64,000 nucleotides of DNA from JAAXKN01 sp050259615 (lineage in GTDB: Bacteria; Bacteroidota; Ignavibacteria; Ignavibacteriales; SURF-24), in assembly GCA_050259615.1 (NCBI GenBank), contig JBLNAZ010000241.1, positions 37,442 to 101,441 of the forward strand. The letters run 5' to 3'. The notes under the pieces were generated by a model. That model searched no databases and was not told where the DNA came from. It saw only the letters and a list, made by a program, of their open reading frames with translations. The position numbers and the translations under genes were made by a program. Position 1 is the stretch's first letter. Each line of letters starts with the position of its first letter. Below, piece by piece: positions 40,969 to 49,220 of the stretch.

Positions 40969-43900
40969 TTAAAGATTTACGCGAACGCCAAGAACAACTC
41001 TTCTTGGATTGAGGAAAAGGACGTTCTCCCATGAGGCCTGGAATATCTTCGCCAGGTTAGGAGATTTATAATCGCCCCACTGTCCCCCGTTGTTTTCCAT
41101 CTCTTTCCTGTAGGCTCCTGATTCAGCCTGAGTCATGTTTTCAGTACTTAACCATTTGTTATTTGTAAGATTTTTTACCGTAAGGGAAAGTTCAAACATG
41201 CTGTTTGCAACAGAAAGCTCCTTGGACAGCCTGAAATCAATGTTCCACCAGTTAACCACATCAATCCACTTCTGAAGTTTTATGTCTGACTGATCTGAAT
41301 TCAGGAGAACCTGACCGCCATCCCTCCACTCGAAGAAGAAATTAGCCAGCCAGCGTCCAAAGAGAATTCCATAGTCATCCGGTGTATGCAGAAACAGGTT
41401 GATATTTGCACGCGGCCTGGGTTTTGGTGTGTACTGTGAAGCAGTTCTTAATTTATTTTCCCTGTACTTAACGAGATTTTCATAAACGGATGAGAAACCG
41501 GCATATCCTTCACTTGTAATCATGTAGTCGTACATTGCGCTGAAGGTTACAAATCGGCCGGCATTTCTTTCAAATCTCATTTCAACACCCCTTACGTCAG
41601 AATATCTGTCGGGGTAGTATTTTGTAACCTGGTTTGTCTCATAATAATCCATAAATACTCTTGACATAGGCTCATTTGAAATGTCCTTATAATATGCAGT
41701 GACATTAATGAGGAAATCCAGCGGAAGAACCTGTTCGTAGCCGAACTCATACTGTACCGTTCTGGCCATTGAGAGGTCAGGGGTCGGAATAACTGTAGAA
41801 TTAGCATTCAGCTTCATGTTGTAAAGTATTGATGCTGCAGGCCTCTGGTAAAAATGCCCGTAGTTGAAATACATTTTGCTGTTTTCCGTTATAGGGAATG
41901 CAACGCCTAATCTGGGCGAGAATTTAATCTGGGCCTTGCTTTCAACATCCGGCCATCCGGGAGGGCTTCCCAGGAGGTCCCTGAAAATGAGCCATCTTTC
42001 AAAGCTGTTATAAGCACCGGGCAGGTTATTGTAGATATCGGTATATAGTTTTGTATAATCCTTATCTTCAGGAAACCCGGCCTGGTAGCCTTTTCTCATC
42101 GGGTTGAAATAATCCATTCTTAAGCCGGCATTTAAGATCATGCCGTCAAACTCGAGTTTATCCTGGACGAACATTCCTATATCAATAGGAGTAGCCTTAA
42201 AGTACTGCCAGGAATTTGGAGTAAAAGAAAGTACCGACTGGTTCCAGGATCCTGCATAAACATTTATTTGCTGGAGCCCTGCACTGAAACCTGCCTGGAA
42301 TTGGTTAAACCTGTTAAACTGCCATGTAAAGTCGCCTTTGAGCTGGTAGTTATAAGAGTATGAGGAATCGGCCCACTGGCCGCCGCCATACATTTTGAAT
42401 TTAGTAATTCCATCATCTGCCAAAAGTGTTGTGCCGTTGGGCAGGCCGGCAGTTGGGCTGTTATAAACAAACCATCTCTTGGCACTTGCACTGTAAAATT
42501 TTATATAGTTTTTACTTGAGTCGGCGTTCATATCCATCAGCATCGGGGTAATATTCTGGCCCGTGTAGCCCATCTGGAAATCAAGTGAGAAAAATGCATT
42601 TGGCATCGGGACATGAGTAAACTTAAGACCTCCCATCGCAAAGGTCTGATCAAAGTACTGGAAGCGGCTTTTATTATAAATAAACGGGAAGTTTGTGCCT
42701 CCAAAGAGAGCTGCCTGCCGAGTTATTGCTGATGGGGAGTTGTTATTCATGTAACCAAATCTCTGGGATTCATCGTAGCTTACATTCTGTCCGCTTGTAT
42801 TACTGTAAATCTTAGCCAGCATTCCGTTAACAGAGATCTTTGAGTTGTCGAGTGTTGTTGTCAGCTTCAATTGCCCGTTCCAGTCCTGATAGCTGTCGCG
42901 CGGCCCGAGGGGATAAACGAATTGTGAATTCTCGTACTTGAAAGCAGTCATAAAAGCTGTATTAGGAATGATAAAAGGTCCTGTAATTGTTCCCTCAATT
43001 ACCATATCAGGTCTTCTGGCAACACCATACTGCGGGTGCTGAAGGTCCCATAATTCTTTTCTCTGGAGTGTATCCAAGGCTTTAAGAGTGCCGTTAATGG
43101 TTTTTTTCCATCCCAAAAAGTCCTTCAGATCAGCCGGCATAGTTGAATCGGCAGGAGCTCCCGTATAAGCATACTGGCCTGAATATACTTTGTATATCCA
43201 TGAATCGTTGCTGAAAGGGTTGGTGCCGAAAAACCTGTACTGGCCTTCAGGCGTATAGTCGGTTTTAATTGAAACAGTAAATCTTTCGCGGTTTCCGTCT
43301 TTGGTTCTGATATTCAGAAGACCCGACCTGACGCCGCCGTATTTTGCTTCAAAGCCGCCTGTTACCACCTGAATTTCATTAATAGTAGTTGAGTTAAACC
43401 CCAGATAAGAATTTTCAGATCTTGGATCTTTGAGCGAAATATCATCCAGCCTGATGTCCGTTTCCCTGATTGCACCGCCTCTTACAGAAAGTCCGTAGCC
43501 GTCAGAAGAGCTTGTAAGCTGGATTCCCTTGAGCTTACCAAGGAATTCGTCTACTCTGACCACAGGGAGGCTCTGCAGTGTCTCGGAAGAGATCATTTGC
43601 TGGGTGCCTGACACGTCAGCTTTGATGATTTCTTTCCTGGCAGTCACGACAATTTCGCCGGTCTGAATTGAGGATGGTTCCAGTTCAAAATTAAAGCTGA
43701 TTGTTCTGTCGGGATCAACCCTTACCTCTTTGAGTACGACAGGGGTATAACCCACTATACTTGCTTTAACAGTATATTCACCGGGTGGAATATTTAATAT
43801 TACATAATATCCTTCTCCATCCGATCTTGCACCCATGGGTGAAGAAAGGATTGTTTCCTTGCCGTCCTGCATGATGTGGGTAATAATAACATTTGCAAAA

Positions 43901-44043
43901 CCCAGGGCTTCGCCGCTTTTTTTGTCGGTTATTTTTCCCGTCAGCTTGCCTCCGCCGGCATATACCGTCTGAGAGAACATAACTGCCAGAATAAGAAGCT
44001 TAAAACCGGGTTTAAGTAGTTTTTGCAGATTCACTAGACTCAT
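40969..44043 (-). CDS. SusC-like TonB-dependent receptor, 1024 aa
   Basis: A signal peptide (about 1-30) is followed by a carboxypeptidase-regulatory-like domain (about 33-115: LTGKITDKKSGEALGFANVIIT ... PPGEYTVKASIVGY) and a TonB-box/plug region (IQTGEIVVTARK ... VRGGAIRETDIRLDDISLKDP ... INEIQVVTGGFEAKYGGVRSG). The rest is a large beta-barrel ending in VVLGVRVNL. Imports an unidentified large ligand across the outer membrane with TonB energy. A GAGGTG ribosome site precedes the ATG. It starts a three-gene operon with spacings of about 40 nt. Confidence 0.9.
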   Translation of the reverse strand: MSLVNLQKLLKPGFKLLILAVMFSQTVYAGGGKLTGKITDKKSGEALGFANVIITHIMQDGKETILSSPMGARSDGEGYYVILNIPPGEYTVKASIVGYTPVVLKEVRVDPDRTISFNFELEPSSIQTGEIVVTARKEIIKADVSGTQQMISSETLQSLPVVRVDEFLGKLKGIQLTSSSDGYGLSVRGGAIRETDIRLDDISLKDPRSENSYLGFNSTTINEIQVVTGGFEAKYGGVRSGLLNIRTKDGNRERFTVSIKTDYTPEGQYRFFGTNPFSNDSWIYKVYSGQYAYTGAPADSTMPADLKDFLGWKKTINGTLKALDTLQRKELWDLQHPQYGVARRPDMVIEGTITGPFIIPNTAFMTAFKYENSQFVYPLGPRDSYQDWNGQLKLTTTLDNSKISVNGMLAKIYSNTSGQNVSYDESQRFGYMNNNSPSAITRQAALFGGTNFPFIYNKSRFQYFDQTFAMGGLKFTHVPMPNAFFSLDFQMGYTGQNITPMLMDMNADSSKNYIKFYSASAKRWFVYNSPTAGLPNGTTLLADDGITKFKMYGGGQWADSSYSYNYQLKGDFTWQFNRFNQFQAGFSAGLQQINVYAGSWNQSVLSFTPNSWQYFKATPIDIGMFVQDKLEFDGMILNAGLRMDYFNPMRKGYQAGFPEDKDYTKLYTDIYNNLPGAYNSFERWLIFRDLLGSPPGWPDVESKAQIKFSPRLGVAFPITENSKMYFNYGHFYQRPAASILYNMKLNANSTVIPTPDLSMARTVQYEFGYEQVLPLDFLINVTAYYKDISNEPMSRVFMDYYETNQVTKYYPDRYSDVRGVEMRFERNAGRFVTFSAMYDYMITSEGYAGFSSVYENLVKYRENKLRTASQYTPKPRPRANINLFLHTPDDYGILFGRWLANFFFEWRDGGQVLLNSDQSDIKLQKWIDVVNWWNIDFRLSKELSVANSMFELSLTVKNLTNNKWLSTENMTQAESGAYRKEMENNGGQWGDYKSPNLAKIFQASWENVLFLNPRRVVLGVRVNL

Positions 44044-44271
44044 ATTCTACACCTCTACTTTTTGAGCTTTTTGGTAGTTAAAGAATGAATTGACATAATA
44101 TGTATAGGAAATTTATAGACAGAATGCTTTTACATGAACTGGTTCCGAAGCTGCATTCCCAAGATGGGCTAATGCCTTCGGAAGATAAGTCATAAAGAAT
44201 AAGGCATTGTTTTTTGACAAGTTAAAAATATCTTTTAAATTTAAAGAAAACAAAGGATTTTATAAATTTTA

Positions 44272-44297
44272 TAAAAAAAAGAAAACTGAGTGTTTTC
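44272..44297 (-). terminator. Terminator after the MFS gene
   Basis: On the minus strand, GAAAAC (44297-44292) and GTTTTC (44286-44281) form a stem around a 5-nt loop, followed by TTTTTTTT (44280 downward). This is a good intrinsic terminator 23 nt after the stop at 44320. Confidence 0.82.
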
Positions 44298-44319
44298 TGA
44301 AAAGCTCTGTGTGTGAGTC

Positions 44320-45558
44320 TCAGGCCTTCTTAAAGGAAGGTTCCTGGACTTTTTTAAGCAGTATGAGGCCGGCAATGAAGAAACTTCCAATTGCAAGAGC
44401 CGCCACTCTCTCATTGGAAAAATCAGCTACAATTCCGTATAGCAACGGGCCAACAACAGCAGAGGACTTGCCGAAAAGCCCGTCATAAAACCCGAAGAAC
44501 TCGGCTTCCCTTTCCTTAGGCGTCAGAAGCGCCATCAGGCTGCGGCTGCACGACTGTGAACTCCCGATTGAAAGCCCCGCTAGAAGTCCAACGACATAAA
44601 ATTCCCAGATTTCAATTACAAAGAAAGCCCCTACTATAACGGCAATCCAGATCAACAGAGTTATGCTTATTGTCTTTTTGGGACCTATATGGTCGGAAAC
44701 AATTCCAAAGACAAAGGATCCTAAGACTGCCGTGCTCTGGACGATGACGAAAAAATAAATTACCTGCTGGTCTGTCATCCTGAGAATATTTGAGGCAAAA
44801 ATGGAAGCAAAAGCTATAATAGTCAGAATTGCATCGTTGTACAAAAAGAAAGCAAGCAGAAATCTTGAAACGGCCGGATACTCGTTAGTAAAGAAAAGTG
44901 CCTTAAATGTAGAGTAACTCTTGGCCAGACCTTTTTTAACAAGGTTTCCCCTTTCCACCAAAGAAACCTTAGGCTCTCCGACGAAAAAAAACATAGGGAT
45001 TGAAAACACAAGAAAGAAGCCGGCAGCTACTATAAAAGAAAGCCTGATATAAAAGTAGTAATCGGGTGAACTCTGAGCCGGCAGAATCATCATTACGATT
45101 AAAAGCACTGCAAGCGCTCCCAGATAACCCATTGCAAAACCGTAGCCGGAAACCCTGCCGAAATTTTTCTTTTCAGTTAAATTCGGCAGAAAGGCATCAT
45201 AGAAAACGAGCCCTCCTTCAAAACCTATATTGGCAAGTACAAAAAGCACAAAACCCAGGAGTATATCGCCTTTCTGGACATTAAACATCAAAGCCGTGCA
45301 TATAATGGAAAGAAGAGTAAAAACCAGAAGAAACCTTTTTCTGTTCCTGGAAGAATCGGCAATAGCCCCTAAGGGAGGGCTAAGAATGGCAGCCAGGACC
45401 ATGGAGATGCTTACAGCAAGCCCCCACAGCCATCTTTTACCGCCGGTAACGTAGTTAGAGAAATATTTTGAAAAAATGACGGTTACAATAATGACCGAAA
45501 AGGCGGTATTTGCAAAATCAAAGAGCGTCCACGCAAATATCCTGCCTCTATTCTTCAT
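44320..45558 (-). CDS. UMF1-family MFS transporter, 412 aa
   Basis: About 12 hydrophobic segments. IFAWTLFDFANTAFSVIIVTVIFSKYFSNYV (residues 7-37) is the start typical of the UMF1/Atg22-like MFS family ('w-x-lyDwAns-af'), and GSSQSCSRSLMALLTPKEREAEFFGFYDGLFGKSSAVVGPLLYG is its conserved second-half block. These proteins are thought to export small solutes; the substrate is unknown. It overlaps nusB by 11 nt, so the two are probably co-transcribed. Confidence 0.85.
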   Translation of the reverse strand: MKNRGRIFAWTLFDFANTAFSVIIVTVIFSKYFSNYVTGGKRWLWGLAVSISMVLAAILSPPLGAIADSSRNRKRFLLVFTLLSIICTALMFNVQKGDILLGFVLFVLANIGFEGGLVFYDAFLPNLTEKKNFGRVSGYGFAMGYLGALAVLLIVMMILPAQSSPDYYFYIRLSFIVAAGFFLVFSIPMFFFVGEPKVSLVERGNLVKKGLAKSYSTFKALFFTNEYPAVSRFLLAFFLYNDAILTIIAFASIFASNILRMTDQQVIYFFVIVQSTAVLGSFVFGIVSDHIGPKKTISITLLIWIAVIVGAFFVIEIWEFYVVGLLAGLSIGSSQSCSRSLMALLTPKEREAEFFGFYDGLFGKSSAVVGPLLYGIVADFSNERVAALAIGSFFIAGLILLKKVQEPSFKKA

Positions 45559-46045
45559 CCGTCTTATTTCTTTTAGTTTTTTTCTGGATGGTTTCGTCTA
45601 TAAGTCCCCTGCCTGTCTTATTCAGGCCGCCCGTTTCTTTCAGTCCCGAGAGAACTGTATCCAGAATGCCGTTAATGAATTTTCCGCTATTAGGTGTACT
45701 GAAATTTTTAGCAATTTCAATTACTTCATTAATTGTTACTTTGGGAGGGATATCGGGCAGATACATAAGTTCGCAAAGGCCCATTCTGAGGAGAATTTTA
45801 TCTATAAGAGCTATTCTGTTAAGCTCCCAGTTGTTTACACGCTCATTTATCTTTTTATCCAGTTCATTCTGGTGGATCAGAGTCTTATTTACCAGTATAC
45901 GGCAGAAATCCTTGTCCGTTTCTTCCTCAAGATCTGAGAGTATACCTTCGGTAAGGGCTTCCAAACCCTCGTTATTCATGTCAAATGCGTACAGAATCTG
46001 TAAAACTTTTTCTCTAAGGACCCGCCTGTTTATCTTTTTTTTCAT
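45548..46045 (-). CDS. nusB: Transcription antitermination factor NusB
   Basis: 165 residues: RRVLREKVLQILYAFDMNNEGLE (N-terminal helix), LTEGILSDLEEETDKDFCRILVNKT and LNRIALIDKILLRMGLCELMYLPDIPPKVTINEVIEIAKNFSTPNSGKFINGILD. This last is the NusB signature with 'ppkVtInEaIelAK-x-fs-x-x-x-s-x-kFiNGvLd'. The C-terminal tail is charged and longer than usual. It binds boxA RNA with NusE during rRNA transcription. It is followed by an MFS gene with an 11-nt overlap. Confidence 0.92.
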   Translation of the reverse strand: MKKKINRRVLREKVLQILYAFDMNNEGLEALTEGILSDLEEETDKDFCRILVNKTLIHQNELDKKINERVNNWELNRIALIDKILLRMGLCELMYLPDIPPKVTINEVIEIAKNFSTPNSGKFINGILDTVLSGLKETGGLNKTGRGLIDETIQKKTKRNKTDEE

Positions 46046-46089
46046 TTTCCCACAATAGTTTCATTAAGTAAATTTCTAAAAACACCAAC

Positions 46090-46162
46090 AAGCATTCAGT
46101 ATAATATAAGATCCCGTCAGATGGAAGCAAAAAGGCTTCACCGGAATTAATACTGAATGCTT
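46090..46162. other. 13-bp inverted repeat in the nusB/dehydrogenase gap
   Basis: AAGCATTCAGTAT (46090-46102) pairs with ATACTGAATGCTT (46150-46162). Between the arms a smaller hairpin (GAAGC/GCTTC) is nested. On the minus strand it follows the dehydrogenase stop (46176) and a GTTTTT run appears a few bases after it, so it may be a terminator or an mRNA-stabilising stem before nusB. Confidence 0.6.
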
Positions 46163-46175
46163 TGTCAGATTTATA

Positions 46176-47282
46176 TTAACGCAGTTCACCAAGCCTTCCG
46201 GAAAAGTTGGAAGTCCCGGCATAAATTTTTCTGATATTACCGACCTGGCACAATCTTTCCTCTGCAATTTTATTGGAAGCCACATGAGTAGGAACATTTT
46301 CTTTTTTTGAGATACCGATAATTTTCTTAAGAACGTCGTATATCCCTTCCGCCTGTTTCATTGCCCTGTCCTGGCGGTAGCCTTCCAGTTCATTAGCCAC
46401 GTTTATAAGTCCGCCTGCATTAATTACGTAATCCGGAGCATAGAGAATGCCCTTCTGCAGGAGTGCCTGGCCGTGCTTTGCCTCTTCTTCAAGCTGGTTG
46501 TTTGCGCCGCCGGCAATGATCTGGAACTTGAATCTGGGTAAAGTCTCGTCATTTATAATAGCGCCAAGAGCAGTAGGGGCAAAAATATCAGCATCTATAT
46601 CGTATATTTCTTCCGGCTTTACAACGTGTGCTTTTACTGTTTCAAGGAGCCTTTTTACTTTTGATTCAACGATATCGGTAACAAATATTTCAGCACCTTC
46701 ATTATAAAGATGTTCGCAAAGATAACGTGCAACATTTCCGGCACCCTGAACTGCAACTTTTCTTCCTCTTAAGGAATCAGTGCCCCATTTTTCATGAGCG
46801 CATGCCTTAATGCCAACATAAACGCCGTAAGCAGTTACGGGGGAAGGATCGCCGCTTCCGCCAAGGGCTTTGGAAATACCTGTGACATATTTAGTTTCCA
46901 TGCGCACATATTCCATGTCGCGCACGTCAGTTCCAACATCCTCAGCTGTAATATAGCGTCCAGCCAGGCCTTCAACAAATTTCCCAAAAGTTCTGAAAAG
47001 GACTTCATTTTTCTGTGTTGCAGAATCGCCGATTATAACTGCTTTGCCGCCGCCAAGGTTAAGGCCGGCAACCGAAGCTTTGTAAGTCATGCCTCTGGAT
47101 AATCTTAAGACATCTTTAAGTGCAGCTTCAGAAGTGGTGTAATTCCACATGCGGGTACCGCCAAGAGCAGGTCCCAGTGTAGTGTTGTGAATTGCAATAA
47201 TAGCCCTAAGTCCTGCTTCCTTATTGGTGCAGTAGATAACCTGCTCATGATTAAAAGTTTCCATCATTTCGAAATTGACCAT
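46176..47282 (-). CDS. Leucine/glutamate-type amino acid dehydrogenase
   Basis: 368 residues. LGPALGGTRMW and SRGMTYKASVAGLNLGGGKAVI place the substrate-binding Lys68 and catalytic Lys80 as in leucine dehydrogenase. AEDVGTDVRDMEYV follows. VQGAGNVARYLCEHLYNEGAEIFVTDI (from 178) is the NAD-binding Rossmann motif. It converts a branched-chain amino acid to its 2-oxo acid plus ammonia and NADH. The call as leucine dehydrogenase rather than valine or phenylalanine dehydrogenase rests on overall pattern. Confidence 0.9.
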   Translation of the reverse strand: MVNFEMMETFNHEQVIYCTNKEAGLRAIIAIHNTTLGPALGGTRMWNYTTSEAALKDVLRLSRGMTYKASVAGLNLGGGKAVIIGDSATQKNEVLFRTFGKFVEGLAGRYITAEDVGTDVRDMEYVRMETKYVTGISKALGGSGDPSPVTAYGVYVGIKACAHEKWGTDSLRGRKVAVQGAGNVARYLCEHLYNEGAEIFVTDIVESKVKRLLETVKAHVVKPEEIYDIDADIFAPTALGAIINDETLPRFKFQIIAGGANNQLEEEAKHGQALLQKGILYAPDYVINAGGLINVANELEGYRQDRAMKQAEGIYDVLKKIIGISKKENVPTHVASNKIAEERLCQVGNIRKIYAGTSNFSGRLGELR

Positions 47283-47323
47283 TTAGGACTCCTCAAAAAT
47301 TGTTAAACTTCCTATTATTAAAG

Positions 47324-48370
47324 TTATAATGCAAACAACCAGAAAAGAAGTAACGCCAAACTGTCCCTGAATTTATAGAAGAATAGTTTTTCCAGACTAA
47401 GTCTTAATCCCGAAGCTATTCCGTCCGCTTTAATGTTATAAAAATCGCACATTTCCATGGCTCTTTTCAGGTGAAACTGATCGGAGACAATTATAATCTT
47501 TTTAAGTCCTCTTTTTTCCACCAGGTTTTCTTTTATATATTCAATCTGTTCCGAAGTCGAAGAGGTTTTTCTTTCAACCCAAATATTCTCAGGATCGACA
47601 CCGTAACGTACCAGATATTTATAAGCCACCTCAGCTTCGCTCATTTCACCGGGGGCACTCCCACCTGTAACAAGCAGTTTATTTACCATGCCGGCACTGT
47701 AAAGATTATTTGCCTTTCCGATTCTTGAGGCAAAAATAGGACTGGGTCTGTTCTTCGAGTAAACGGCCGCACCAAGAATTACCGCTACATCAGCCCTGCT
47801 GCCATCCTTAAAATATTTCTCTGAATTATCCTCATACTCATTTTCATGAATAAAGGCCCCAAGAATCAGTACAAAAATAAGAAATAGTGAATACAATAAC
47901 GAACGCAGGTACAAATATTTATTACTTCCTGCAACAATCAGCCATGTGAGGGCAGTCAGAAAAAACAGGAGAAACTGAAATATTGAAAACATCAGCGCCA
48001 CATATATATTCTCAAGAGGATAACCGAATAAATATTTAAATGGCAGGGGTAAATTAAACTCTTTTATGAATAAAGTAAATATAAGCGGAATATTCATTAC
48101 AAGCGCAATAAATAACAGGCCGTAGAGTTTTTTAATTTCAATTTTAGCTGAATTAAAAATGAGGATAGAAAAACCGGCAACCGGAAGCAAGGCAAACAGG
48201 AAATTTAGAATATTACCGGTGCTCCGGGGATTAAATTCCATGATGGAAAGATTTTTATGAGAATACTTGCTCAGGTAAAGGAATACCAGATCAAAGAGCA
48301 GGATCAGAATAACGGATAGGCATATCCTCCTTTTCCTTAAGACGTTATTTTTTTGTCCCGCTGAAGCCAT
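47324..48370 (-). CDS. YdcF/SanA-like DUF218 membrane protein, 348 aa
   Basis: Five or so N-terminal transmembrane segments (residues 15-175) are followed by a DUF218 domain: ADVAVILGAAVYSKNRPSPIFASRI, LLVTGGSAPGEMSEAEVAYKYLVRYGV, and IIVSDQFHLKRAMEM. This is the ElyC/SanA/YdcF pattern ('vvlGg', 'lvsGG', 'E-x-x-x', 's-x-x-fH-x-x-R'). Related proteins affect cell-envelope synthesis, possibly through lipid carriers. It starts at the stop codon of the ABC ATPase gene (1-nt overlap). Confidence 0.82.
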   Translation of the reverse strand: MASAGQKNNVLRKRRICLSVILILLFDLVFLYLSKYSHKNLSIMEFNPRSTGNILNFLFALLPVAGFSILIFNSAKIEIKKLYGLLFIALVMNIPLIFTLFIKEFNLPLPFKYLFGYPLENIYVALMFSIFQFLLFFLTALTWLIVAGSNKYLYLRSLLYSLFLIFVLILGAFIHENEYEDNSEKYFKDGSRADVAVILGAAVYSKNRPSPIFASRIGKANNLYSAGMVNKLLVTGGSAPGEMSEAEVAYKYLVRYGVDPENIWVERKTSSTSEQIEYIKENLVEKRGLKKIIIVSDQFHLKRAMEMCDFYNIKADGIASGLRLSLEKLFFYKFRDSLALLLFWLFAL

Positions 48371-49176
48371 TATTTCTTATAACCGGGTTTAATAACCACA
48401 TTTACTCTTAGTGAGTCCTGATCGATGCCTGTCTCTGAGTCCACTTCAAAAACTTTATATATATTTTCTTTTGTCAAAATCCTGTCTGTCCTGTCATCCC
48501 CAACAATTCTCCCTTCTTTCATGAGTACAACCCTCGAGCTGTAGAAACCCGCAAGGTTAAGGTCATGCGAAACGGATACAACAGTCAGCCCCTTGTTTTC
48601 ATTCAGGCTTTTAATCAGGTTAAAGATTGAAAGCTGATGTTTTATATCAAGGTGGGAATTCGGTTCATCAAGCAGTATAAGCTTCGGCTGCTGAACGATT
48701 GCACGGGCAATAAAAGCTCTCTGTGCTTCCCCGCCTGAGACTTCGTTGATTCCCTTGTTTTTAAGGTGAGCTATGTCAACCATTTCAATGGCTTCATTAA
48801 CCAGGTCGCGGTCCTCTTTTTTCTCGTAGCCGAACATATTCAAGTAGGGAGTACGCCCCATCATTACAATTTCATAAATAGAAAACGGAAAAATGGTCAG
48901 AGAGGACTGAGGTACAAAGGCAACCGTTCTGGCAAGAGCTTTTCTTGAGAGGTTCCTGTAATCCTGCCCTTGCAGACATATTGCACCCAGGGAGTATTTT
49001 AATAATCCTGTAATTACTTTTAAAAGAGTAGATTTGCCCGAACCATTGGGGCCCAAAACAGAGATAAACTCCCCGTTCTCAATAGTCAGATGGATGTTAC
49101 TCAGCTGAAATTCAGTTTCATCCTTTGAAGAACTATTATAGGAAAAGCAAATATTCTTTAATTCGACCAGAGGCAT
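48370..49176 (-). CDS. Iron/cobalamin-type ABC transporter ATPase, 268 aa
   Basis: Walker A is GPNGSGKST (42-50), Q-loop VAFVPQS, signature VSGGEAQRA, Walker B LILLDEPNSHLD and H-loop VSVSHDLN. The FecE/BtuD/HmuV-like order and the VNVVIKPGYKK tail point to uptake of siderophores, haem or vitamin B12. No permease or binding protein is encoded next to it, so its partners must be elsewhere. Co-transcribed with the DUF218 gene. Confidence 0.88.
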   Translation of the reverse strand: MPLVELKNICFSYNSSSKDETEFQLSNIHLTIENGEFISVLGPNGSGKSTLLKVITGLLKYSLGAICLQGQDYRNLSRKALARTVAFVPQSSLTIFPFSIYEIVMMGRTPYLNMFGYEKKEDRDLVNEAIEMVDIAHLKNKGINEVSGGEAQRAFIARAIVQQPKLILLDEPNSHLDIKHQLSIFNLIKSLNENKGLTVVSVSHDLNLAGFYSSRVVLMKEGRIVGDDRTDRILTKENIYKVFEVDSETGIDQDSLRVNVVIKPGYKK

Positions 49177-49220
49177 AATGTTTGTAAAAATTCTAGTTCA
49201 AATTAAGGAAAAAATGCGCC

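Noticed and set aside
44207..44488. Plus-strand 93-codon open frame
   Set aside because: It is partly antisense to the MFS gene and runs through the terminator and A-tract; no family pattern.
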